Part shown: positions 12,129 to 22,500 of the stretch, one piece after another
Position numbering within the stretch: the first letter of the stretch is position 1
How the letters are laid out: each line of letters starts with the position of its first letter
NCBI GenBank assembly: GCA_020744425.1
Contig: JAGMUV010000041.1
Coordinates: forward strand, 186,001 to 250,000
DNA from: Dactylonectria macrodidyma
Taxonomy: Eukaryota; Ascomycota; Sordariomycetes; Hypocreales; Nectriaceae
Direction: 5' to 3'
DNA: 64,000 nt
Made by a program: the position numbers and the translations under genes
The notes under the pieces: generated by a model
What the model was told of the DNA's origin: nothing
The model's input: only the letters and a program-made list of their open reading frames with translations
Databases searched by the model: none

Positions 12129-12800
12129 TAGAAGAAGAGGGCACAAAAGAAGAAGGCACCTCCGATCGGCTCGGCGCGTGACTTCCCCTGCCGCCCCTGT
12201 GTTACCCGTGCTACCAAGAACCCTGGGCATGAGTGTGCCTCTCAGGATAGTAAGTGGCTATTCTGTCGTAGAAGCTTTTCCAGGCTAACTTATACGGACA
12301 GATACTGGTGCTGCCTGCTGGGACTGCGCAAAGAACGGTCACACGTGTCGGCCAGTGAGTAAACAATACCGACTCTCTACAAATCAGATGCTAATCAGTT
12401 GCTATCAAAGGTCCCCGCTGGTGCCGTCTCTGCTGTGCGTGCCTTCTGGGAATTGAACCGGCTGATCGACGATGTAAATAAGGATCCCGATGATGCCTGG
12501 CACTCTGCAGCACAGCTCGCAGCACAGCAACTACGCGCTTGCGTTGCTGCTGACCGGGGTCCTGCTGCCGCTCTAGCTCATGCTCCCGCCTTGACTCGCC
12601 TTGGTGAATCAGCCGAGCCGACACTCGAGGAGCGGAAGGTTGCGGCGCTGGAGGCCATCGCTGAGGCTGCTCGTCTCTGGACTGTAAGTAGGTCAAGACT
12701 TAATTACGAATCCGTTAGTTACTGAGTCGGTATTTAGCAGCTCAATAAGCCGAACGAGGAAGGTGCAGAAGTGGGAGAGGAATCGGATAAGGAATACTAG
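12129..12800 (+). CDS. Small Cys-rich fungal protein, 5' end incomplete
   Basis: Spliced frame with no function assigned. Exons are about 12132-12249, 12302-12354, 12411-12683 and 12738-12800, with introns of 52, 56 and 54 nt having GT donors and AG acceptors; the first two carry a CTAAC/CTAAT-like branch site. The first two exons give a cysteine array (FPCRPCVTRA, then GHECASQ, then CWDCAKNGHTC) resembling a zinc-binding or knuckle-like module. The third is Ala-rich (AWHSAAQLAAQQLRACVA), and the last is a short acidic tail ending at TAG. No ATG precedes the first Cys motif in its frame, so another upstream exon or loss of the start is possible. It lies 260 bp before the piggyBac element. Confidence 0.5.
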
Positions 12801-13060
12801 GCGTTGATATCATCCAACAAAATAGAGCTGTTAAGGGGTTTATTTGAAATGGAATGTTTTGGTCGAACATCAGTGAGACTTCTAAGCACTGATCCGCAGC
12901 GGCCCCGCTGTAGTTCGTTCTGTTGACCGTTTGGGCATGAATTCAACAGAATTGAGTACGGAGGTACACGGCTCAATGTACTGTGGGGCAAATGCCTTGA
13001 CCATGTGGACCCCATTTTGCGTGTTCAGGCGTGCTTTTGGGGTTTTGCAACAGTGACCTC

Positions 13061-15203
13061 TATCCCTTTGAGTGTGGTAAGACTACACCTGACCGTGCCG
13101 CCCCACACCCCCCCCTGCCGCGCCGCGGTACAAGGGAGTGACCTAGAGCGCGTTCAGAAACAACGCCAGCCAATTCCTCATACAACGCGTTCTCTGTATC
13201 CCTATGGATTCCCAACTGCCCCCTAGCCAAGCGGTCAACGTGTATGACGACGACAGCTTCATCCGCGTTGACTATCACAGCCGCCGTGAACGCCCTGAGG
13301 ATAATACGTGCCGGCCAATTGAAAATCCGGACCCGGAACGCGGCTACAACTTTGAGCCGATGGACCTTCCAAGCCAGGCTCCTGTGATAGCAGCTTTGCC
13401 CCAGCAGCCGCTGTTGCTTTTCCAGGCCTTTATACCTATTTCCCTAGTTGAAAGCTGGGTCGGCTATACGAATAGCTGGGTCAGTTACCTCTTGCAGCAG
13501 CATGAAGCCGGCCGCCGCAGATTGAAACCGCGGTCTCGGCTGTTACAATGGAAGCCGACCTCTATTACCGAAATCTACATATGGATTGCAATCATAATTT
13601 ATATGCAATTGAATATAATACCAAAGATCAAGGACTATTGGAAGGTTTTCAAACCCGGGAAATTCACCTCATATCACCCAGTAACCGACTACATGTCTTA
13701 TGACCGATTTCAGCTACTATCACGACATCTTCGTCTCTGGGACTTTACAACGATCGATAAGGAGCCCGCCTTAAGCTTCTACGGCCGTACCTACAGCCGG
13801 GTCAATGCCTGGTCTGACCACATACAGCATATGTCTACCGTTTTCTTCTCCCCGGGCACCTGTATCGCTATAGATGAGTGCATAGTCCGCTACCTCGGAA
13901 GGTGCTATGATACAACAACTGTCCCTAATAAACCTACACCAACGGGCTTCAAAGTGTGGGTTGTGGCCCAACAGGGCTATTTCCTACGGTGGATTTGGCA
14001 CAGGCCGGGCCGGAAGTTCGGGCCCGTAGGGGTCCGGCCGGCTCGACGGCTCCAAGGGTCACAGCTACGGCGGAGCCGGCAGCAGTTCCGTAAGAGAAGT
14101 ACGATCTATCTGAACCCGACCCAAGCTGTGGTTGTTGCCCTAGTAAATCTGCTGCCGGATTCCACGCATCACGTCTTTCTCGATAACCTTTTCTCTTCAC
14201 CCGGCCTCTTTCTTCGGCTCCGGCAGCTAGGTCACGGGGCTACGGGCACAGCCCGCCGTAACGCCGGCTTACACGAATCTCTCGTCAACCTCAAAGCTAC
14301 AGATAACACAGCAAAAGGCAGCATTCCTTTTAACGAGGTTAGAGCCATCCCTACGAAGGATAATAAAGTCAGTTAAGAAGACACAATTATGCTATATTCC
14401 CTTACTAATTTGTCTTCTATTAGGTCAATCAGATCGTGTGGAAAGATAACGCCCTCGTTATGTTCCTAACGACCCGATTTACGGGTAGTGAAAGGACTAG
14501 CTGTAAGAGGAAGAAGCCGACAGGGGACCAAATTCAGTCACGGCCGATACAGCGTTCTTTCAGTGATGAGCCCGTCAAAGAGCTTTCTATCCCGTCTATT
14601 GCTGCTGCTTACAACCTCGAGATGAACGCAGTAGACCGCGGTGACCAACTGCGGTCTTATTGGGGCCCCAACCGCCGTGTGCGTAGGGGCCCTTGGAAAT
14701 CTCTCGCTTGGGACTTTTTGCTAGAAATAGCCCTTGTGAATAGCTTCATTTTACAGAAGCAAGGGCAGCCACAGTGGCAGCCGATAACTAACCCAGGGGA
14801 CTGGCGGCAACGCATTGTTGATGACCTCATGGCTGCGTACGCACCAGCAAGTCAAGCCCGCAAAAGGTTTCGGGTTGGAGACGACTTTACGCCTGTCTCA
14901 CAGCATAATTGGGTCCGAAGGAAGAATCCGTCAGCATGCCGGGCTTGTCAGAACGTACGGCAAGGCGAGCAGCGGCCGCGGCGGCCGTTGGAAGCAACAG
15001 CCGGCAACAGTAATAGCGGCAGACGGCAATCGCGTTGGCGTTGTGAGCAGTGTGATGTACCTCTTTGTAAATCGGGAAATTGCTGGGACTTCTATCACCA
15101 CATAAAATAGGTGGGGGCAGAGGTACCTTTAATTTGCAGCATTTTAGTTGGTCTAGATCCCTGCTGCTAGCGCAAGTGTAGTCTTACCACACTCAAAGGG
15201 ATA
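13061..15203 (+). mobile_element. piggyBac-type DNA transposon with 28-bp TIRs
   Basis: Perfect inverted repeats of 28 bp lie at 13061-13088 and 15176-15203 (outer end TATCCCTTTGAGTGTGG) and bracket a complete two-exon transposase. The usual TTAA duplication is not found next to the ends: the flanks are CCTC and CCTT if the repeat starts at TATCCC, CTAT and ATAC if it starts at CCC. The target site was either different or has changed. The compact 2.1-kb layout fits an autonomous element. Confidence 0.8.
13204..15110 (+). CDS. piggyBac-type transposase (DDE_Tnp_1_7)
   Basis: Transposase for seamless cut-and-paste movement. Two exons, 13204-14367 and 14424-15110, joined by a 56-nt intron (GTCAGT donor, CTATTAG acceptor) give 616 aa. 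The catalytic aspartates are seen in AIDECIVRYLGR, HVFLDNLFSS and NAVDRGDQLRSYW, the three-Asp pattern of the family. The C-terminus carries the family's cysteine-rich zinc-binding tail (ACRACQNV, CEQCDVPLCKSGNCWDFYH). No stop or frameshift is present once the intron is removed, so the protein looks functional. Start taken at 13204, the first ATG after the TIR. Confidence 0.88.
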
Positions 15204-15462
15204 CCTTTTGGAATACCTGGTAGCCACTTGGCGGGGATTTTTGGTTTGTAGTGGAAGTCTGGTGCTGCGAACCCCGCTTCAGACGTCATCATCGTCATGG
15301 AACGCGAACCGGACGTTCCGGGCGCCGCGGGCGGGGGACATCATCGTCCCCTGCGTAAAAGAGCCAGAACGACGGGAGCAATGGAGTCGGAACAAAACAC
15401 CCATCATCTATCAATACATACCTGACTGTTCCTTGGATTTGCTATCTAAATTATAAACTATA
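15204..15462. other. Spacer between piggyBac element and helicase relic
   Basis: A single 82-codon frame is present without recognisable features. No gene is supported. Confidence 0.4.
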
Positions 15463-15940
15463 TTATTGCTCGTATTGTGCGGATGGGTGCAAGAATGATA
15501 ACCGGGCCTCGTTTAATGTTCCCCCGCACAATTGCTCCAGCCTAGCCTCGCCATCAAACATTTCCTGTGGTATTTTATTCCCGACTATATCCTCCACACG
15601 CGCCTTTGACACCAATAATACCATCCAGCGATTTGCACCGCGATAGCTGCACATACAGGCTATATGGATCGCACTTTCGTGGCTCGAGTAGTCCAGTCTT
15701 GGTGTTCAGCTTTGTCCCGGTTCCTCGCAGCTCCAGCGCAATCTGGAGTAGGGTTTCGCCTTGGATTTTGTAATCGGTGCATGCGAATGCCGCAGTGCAG
15801 GGAAGTCCTCGTCGGCTCACATTATGCCTCTGCCAAGGCCTCTTCTTGACCCTCTTCTTCTTTTCGATTGGTATTTGGGCACCCGTTGGAGTAGTGGCCA
15901 AGCGGAAGTCGAAGTGCAGCTTTAGTTGACGTCTAATCAA
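15463..15940 (-). pseudogene. PIF1-type helicase, C-terminal relic
   Basis: Two overlapping minus-strand frames together match the end of the helicase at 61134-63339. The first (15940-15575) has AFACTDYKIQGETLLQIALELRG and YVQLSRCKSLDGI, the helicase motif region with the Gln/Arg of a PIF1-type enzyme. The second (to 15463) has LLVSKARVEDIVGNKIPQE, matching LLSPVRHQDFIGNKLDQ of the 61-kb copy. The frame change falls at about 15600-15620. Walker A and B regions are absent, so this is a truncated and frameshifted fragment. Confidence 0.65.
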
Positions 15941-15948
15941 TTTTTAGT

Positions 15949-17208
15949 GCCGCCAAGGATCGGTCGTGGTTTGGCGCCGACTACACTCCTCTCAACTCCA
16001 CGGTCGGCCACTTGATGGGGGGGATTCAAACGCCGGTTGTGGGGATTGGCATGGTCGGACTTCCGGTCAAACGAAGTCCGAGGGCGACTGGTCCGCGATC
16101 CCGTGGCATCCTATGACTGCGCAACGTCCTTCGCATCCCCACAGGCATCTGTAATGTCATTGGAAGTCCGATTCTAGACGAATACGATATCCATACGGGA
16201 TCTAGTGTGCAAAACACAAAAGGCACCATCATCGATAAACAGGGTAGGACCGTTGCCTACTTTGACCCCCACGGCAAATTCTTCCAGGTGAGGTTCAGCG
16301 GTCCACCGGTTGGGCCTCGGGTTGGCCCTATGCCCTTTGATCCTTCGGCAATGTACTGGATGAACGTGCGATGGGCCGACAGTGAGCGGGAGAAATGGGA
16401 GGCATCGCGTGCCGGCCAAGACCTGCAGCCGGCGGAGGTAGGCCCACTTTCTGTTGAAATGAGAAGATTCAAGTTGCTTAATTCATCCTGAATGTACAGT
16501 AGGGGAACCACTGTTTATGTACAGGTATGATCTCTTGTAGAATGTTCCTCCTTCTTCCACACCTTGCCACCGACTTGGTCGCCTCACACTTGTGATTTCC
16601 AACACTTTCGACCGAGGAAATGCAGTGGCTCAAGAAACACTGGGGCAGTGAATTCAGGTTTCTAGCGAGCGACGGTCTCAACATCAACAAGGAAGAGGAT
16701 CGCGAAGAGGGTCGTAGTATCCTCCGGGCCATCCTGGCCGGCAGTGAGGACAGCGACGACAGCGACGACAGCGATATCGGTCGGGACTACCCTAACGATG
16801 GCCGCCCAGAGGGGCAGCTAGCTGACTAGTATTTTGACGCCGACGAACTCAAGTTCATCAAGAAGCATTAAGGTGACTCGCTAACATTCATGTCCAGCTT
16901 TGGGCTGAAATTCTACAAGACCGAAGACTGCGAAGAGGCCAAGTCTATTGTTAGGAGCATGATGCATCCCGATAACGACGACTACGCATCCGATTAGGGA
17001 GTGAAGGACGACTTCCAGCAAGAAGCCGGTCGGCTTAACAAGTTGGTACATGTCAGACTGTCGGCAATAGGGGAGGGCTAAGGGGGAACCCCAGGTCCAG
17101 CAGAGGCTAGAGCAACTGAGCGAAGAGACGACCCGGGGCTGCCGGGCAGATAAGTCGTGGGACTGGCTAGGAAGAATATTAAGAGCGTGGATATGCATTT
17201 TAACTGTG
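15949..17208 (+). pseudogene. Decayed Copia-protease-like fungal gene with duplicated C-terminal module
   Basis: The frame DRSWFGADYTPLNS...GIGMVGLPV...LRNVLRIPTGICNVIGSPIL resembles the protease region of Copia polyproteins as found in a family of fungal hypothetical proteins. It is followed by YFDPHGKFFQVRFSGPPVGPRVGP. It is broken by TGA near 16112 and, further on, by stops near 16827, 16869 and 16996. The 3' part holds two diverged copies of one module: WLKKHWGSEFRFLASDG...EEDREEGRSILRAIL and FIKKH.GDSLTFMSSFG...EDCEEAKSIVRSMM. An intron probably lies in 16437-16612. Family assignment is from resemblance only. Confidence 0.5.
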
Positions 17209-18249
17209 ACGTAGGTGGCAGGGCACCATTAATCATCCCCCCTTTCCCTTTTCCTCTTCTTATTCTTAGCTGAACCTAAATAAAGTAAAGAGTAAGATGC
17301 TTCTTGCTTTCCCATGTGCTAACGTTTTGGCCAATCCTTTGTACTCATGGAAAAAGCAAATCTGTTCACCATCTAACTATCTTAATTGATCAATTCAATT
17401 GTGCGAGTATCCACATCGGCAGGGATAGTAGCTCTTGGCTGAAAATGTTGGATGGAGATCGGCGATGCCACATCCTCTCGGCGCAATGAAATACAGCATC
17501 TTTACCAAGTGGTATCAATCTTCGCATTGTATATACGATATCATTTAATGTATCATAAATATCAGATGTGTCTCTTCTTTGTTCTGTACATTTGCCTACC
17601 AACCTTGCAGGCTTATCTTACAATTGCTCTCCCTCTCTCTCTCTCTCACAAAGTCGTAATCTTAACTGCTCTCCCATTTTTTATTGAAATATTTGCTAGT
17701 TCAATATATCATGTCTTCATCAACTTCTACCTCAACTTCTACCTCAACTTCAGCTTCTTATAACTACTCAAATTGACAATTTTCCCTCTTTGGTATTGTG
17801 ATCTCTGCTAGTCTCAGTCCCCTGATCCCTGTCTCAATTATTGACCCTCACCCTATTGGCTAGGTCTCTTAGTTCCGCATTAAACTCTTCAAATCGTGCC
17901 ACTCAAAATGGTGCCTGCTCCGCAACGTCTGCTGCATAGGTCTTATTGGCTACGCAAAACAAAGGTAACACACACACACGCGCCCTATTGGCTAAGTCTC
18001 TTCATCCACCTACCTAGAGCTGACCACTTAAAACCGCGCCCTCTTCTCAACACGTGCAGCAACCCACTAGTAAAACAAGCTCTGGTTGCAAGCTTCGTAC
18101 CGAAAGGCTACTCAGCGCAAGGGAGCCGCCAACTTGCCCACCACGCCGAGCTTCCAACTTCCAACTTCCCCCGGCGGACGTGCGCCTTCCCCTGTGCCTT
18201 GAGGAACGAAAGGTCTATGCCCCGCCCCCGACTGACTTTAAAAGAACTC

Positions 18250-19413
18250 CTCTCATTGGTCGGTTTCATGTCTCCACTCAACGGGGATTGGTCAGACCCC
18301 CGTACCTCGAAAATCGTCATCCAGCCACCGCAGAACCCCGCACCCCAGAGGGCTCAACGCAGAAACCTGCCATTACCTTTCGTCCAGATGCGCCTGAGTC
18401 CGATTCAATCACGGCCCTCGCGTCAGACTCGCCCCGACCGCATAACAACCGTCATCTCCCAAAAAATCATCAGGAATTTGACTAAGAACCCATTGGAACA
18501 GTCCCCTTAGTGCATTGTCACATTTCGGGATATCGGATTTCTATGCAGCAGTTAAGCTTTCGATCTTTCATCATAGGCGTCCACAGCCACTGGCTTCGTC
18601 ACCGGCCTCGTCAGCCTCATCACAAGACTAGCTTTTCCTCTGATCAGGTGAATAGCTGGATAAAGTCAAATAATCCGTAGCATCCGGACCGTCTCGGTTG
18701 TCCGAGACGGTCCGAGGTCATCATCAGTCTCTTCATCTATATAAGTGTCGCAGTGTAGGCATGATCTTCACGGCCTCAGGAAACCACTGCGTTAGTAATC
18801 TAGCTGTACCGGTATGCTTTAACTCTGCGGGATGGAGTACCCCGCACCAAAAAGACAACCTCAGACAACAATCAATCAACACATTGCTGCTGCTCATCAT
18901 ATTCACTTTAACCCTTTAAGCACGCTCAGTGCGACAATAAGACTGACCCAAAAACCCTCATTAGATAGGAATAGCAAGAGCTTCTCACACACATGATCAC
19001 TTCCATCTCCTAGATGCAATATGCATCGACAAGTAGCGACCTCCTGAAGCCACAAATTGACTACCATATCTATTGGCCGTCCATTGCACGACATTTTTCA
19101 GTCTTGCATTGTGTTTCATGACCCCTCACTTCCTACACCACCTCAAGGAGGCTGCCGGGATACCCCTAGCAACATCAATATTTGCACTTTACATTTCCGT
19201 TTCCATCCAACACATCTCTATCTATCTCGACCTATCGCTGTCTCTACCTATCGCTGCTCTGGCAAACTGCCATAGCCAACTTCGTTCCTCAAGGCTCTAT
19301 GCGCAAGCCGCGACCGGCTTGCCTCTCCTGTTACGACGATAACTTGAATGCAAAAGCTCTACTCTCATTGGTCAGATGTGTCTTGTGTCCCCACTCAACG
19401 GGGACTGGTCAGA
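18250..19413 (+). repeat. Direct repeat pair, possible Helentron leader copies
   Basis: 18250-18296 and 19362-19413 share CTCTCATTGGTC...CCACTCAACGGGGA(T/C)TGGTCAGA. The second copy lies just upstream of the Helentron 1 start codon, so the first may be left from another copy's leader. Confidence 0.45.
18686..18713. repeat. Perfect 12-bp stem hairpin, 4-nt loop
   Basis: GGACCGTCTCGG pairs with CCGAGACGGTCC around TTGT. It is not followed by the AGTATTTT-like end seen at the Helentron 3' hairpins, so its role is unknown. Confidence 0.6.
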
Positions 19414-19526
19414 ATGTGTCTTATGTCCCCACTCTCTGTTGTCGGCCTGCCAACGACACATGTCGCCAAACGCGCAGTCTTTCCTCATCCTTCCTCATCA
19501 AACCTCCCCTCCAATCCAACATACTA

Positions 19527-22500
19527 ATGGCTGATCCTATCCCTTCAACGAAGGTTTGCAGGAACTGCAAGCAGGTGAAGCCGGCAGATCAATTCATTTC
19601 GAAGAAAAATCCTTCCATATCATGTGGAAGGCTTACGGTTAACTGTCTCGACTGTAGGAATCGGCAAGCCTCAGGCGCCTCTAAGCGTACTGCAGAACAA
19701 GCTGAGTTATCCCCAATACGTCGAGAAGTATTGCCATTGATAGACTTGCAATTACGTATACCAATTAACCCACAAGAATCTATTCTGCTGGGAACACCAA
19801 TTGCTACGTCAACACGAGCAGGCGCGCCGATTACTTCCCCACCAGGTCCCTCGATTGCTTCTCAAGAAGGCGTACGACTTGGAACGCCGATCGAATCTCC
19901 GGTATCGAGTCATTCTATTTGGCCAAGACCAGCCCGGGGAAGATATTCCCGCCCACCTGTGCAGCTGCAGCAGTCGGCTATCGAACGCCCGGTCATGGAA
20001 CGTCGAAATTTCGAGCTTCCGGATCCTGACTGGATGCGTGATCTGTCCCATTGCCCGTTGTCTGATAGAGATAAGGAGCTCCTGGAGAAGTTCTGGACGG
20101 AGCTGGAAAACGACCGAATGGAACACTGCGCTCGCTGTCAGGAGACATGGTTTGATATGGGCTTGAAAGATGGTATTTGCAAGCGTTGCATTGCCAAGGA
20201 CGAGAACAAAAAGGAGGATGAGCCTTGGTTTTTTTCTGCCGAAAATCACTTGGATTTTGGCTTAATCCCTACGTTCCTCCCCCAATTGACAATAGTAGAA
20301 GAGATGCTAATTGCTCCAGTTCATGTGTTCGTGAACGTCATGCAGGTTCGAGGGCAGCAGTATAAATATCGTGGCCATATTGTGCACTTTCTCCGCGATG
20401 TTGGCAGAGTGTATCGCCAACTTCCCCTTTTACCCCCTGAATTAGATGTTATCCTGCTACGCCCTCCTAATGCAAACGAACAAGCTCACCTTAACCGCCA
20501 ATTCAGACGCCAGTTCCGCGTACGCCGTCGTTGTCTCCAGGAGTGGCTGGATTTCCTGTCTCGTAACCACCCAGGCTACCGAGATATTACTGTCTGCCAG
20601 AAGCGGATGTCAGTGCTGCCCGAAGATGGCGATGTACTTGATCAGGTTGCTACTGTGGAAGTCACCGATCCTCTGCCAGCTAATTTGGGTGACATCGAGA
20701 ATGACGACGTTGAGCCAGATGAGGTTCACCAGTCTGCAGTGCCGGATCTACTACCAGAGGATACAGAGATGGAAGCATTGCATTCGCACGTTCTTGACGA
20801 AGAGCGCGATGAACAGCTTCCTGTGAGACCATCGACACAACATCAGCTTGAAATGCCAGACATTCGGAGAACACCGATAAATGAGTTCAACCAGTCACAA
20901 GCACTCCTGTCCCTAGCCTTTCCAACACTATTTCCTCGTGGTCAAGCTGATTTCATTGAGCCAAGGTTACGGCCTATCAAGTATGCGGACTACATACAGC
21001 ATACCCTTCGATGGCATGATGGCAGATTTGCCCGTCATCCCACATTCCGGTTTGTGGTTTTCAACACGCTGATGCGAGCACAGGCACGAGCGAAAAGCAG
21101 CTATTTCGTCAAGCAATGCCAACAAAGGCAGGGTCTAATAACGCGAGATGATCTGCTAGAGGCTTTCCAGAACCCTGAATCTGCAGAAGCCCAGCAGTTG
21201 CTCAACTCGATCAACCGCCAGACAGCACAGCTTCGCGGGACACGCCCTTATTGGTACCGAAAGCGTCGAGAGCTTGAATCTTATGCTTACAACCTTGACT
21301 GTCCTGGTGCTTTTATTACATTCAGCCCGGCAGACTTGCACTGGAGGAGCCTCTATCAACATTTGCCCCAGTTTCAAGACTGGCAAGAGTTGCCCGAGCA
21401 ACAACGTATGGGCATGTCTAGCAAACTTCTCAGGGACAACCCACATATTGCAGCCTGGCACTTCTACAAGCGGTTTGGCTTATTCAGAGATATCGTTCTG
21501 AAGCAGAAATTCAACGTCACTGATTTTTGGAACAGGTATGAATGGCAGGGTCGTGGAAGTAGCCATTGCCACGGCCTATACTGGATGGATGGTGCGCCTA
21601 GTTTTGACTTGGAAAATGAGCATGTACGTAAGGAGTTCGCCCATATCTGGGGATTCCACGTCACAGCTGTCAATCCTGAGCCAGCTCGAGTCCAACAGCA
21701 AGGAGAAGGCAATCCCTTGGCCGTAAATCCCTTGCAGCATCCCTTAACGTTCCAATGGCTCTCACAGGTCCTAAACCGCTGCCAACGCCACCATTGCAGT
21801 GAGGCATACTGCTTACGAAAGAAGAAGGGTTCAGAAGAGATTTCTTGCCGCTTTTCTTCCCGCGGGATACGAGAGATACGGCTGATGTTGTTCGACGACA
21901 AGGACAATCCTACTTCTCCTTCGAGGCGGCTAGGAATGACAGCCTTATGAACCACTATAACCGGTGTCTCAGTCTTGGCTGGTTAGCCAACATTGATATC
22001 TCCCCCTGTACCAGCCTTCAAGCTGTGATTAATTATGCAGCCAAGTATTGCAGTAAGATGGAGAAGCGGACTGACAGTTATGCCAGCCTGGGGCGGCAAA
22101 TCTTGCCCTATGTCTCTCACCAGAACCCACTTCTATCTTTTGCCTCGCGTCTAATGAACAAGTTGCTTGCTGAGAGAGACTTCTCGGGGCAAGAGATCTG
22201 CCATGTCTTGCTTAACTGCGAGCTGCAGGAGGGTACCCGTGTTATAAGAGCCGTTGATTGCCGTCCGTACGAGCAGCAGGGACGGTCTCTTCGCCTCCAA
22301 GGCGATCATGACGACGCTGAGGTCGTTGGGATATATGACAAGTATCTTTCTCGCCCTCCCCTTCATGAAGAACTCACTTACCTTGACTTCCTAGCCAACT
22401 GGAATACAAGCAAGAGGGATGGGAGAAAGTGGACACGTTGGAGTCGTCAAGCTAAGCCTCGTGTATTATACTACTTCCCGCGGTACAAGTCCAACCCCCA

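Larger units (their letters stand above)
17209..19526. other. Non-coding stretch before Helentron 1
   Basis: Holds simple repeats (CT run at about 17630-17650, ACTTCTACCTCA repeats at about 17725-17755, CA run at about 17970) and repeated CTATTGGCTA(A/G)GTCTCTT words at about 17850 and 17983. A perfect 12-bp hairpin sits at 18686-18713. A direct repeat pair with CCAAT-box-like words is at 18250-18296 and 19362-19413. Part of it must be the 5' leader of Helentron 1, but the 5' end could not be located. Confidence 0.5.

Noticed and set aside
11636..12217. 193-codon minus-strand frame
   Set aside because: Overlaps the first exon of the Cys-rich gene and has no recognisable motif.
17896..18510. 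204-codon + frame
   Set aside because: Pro/Arg-rich, overlaps the leader-like direct repeat and has no protein-like pattern.
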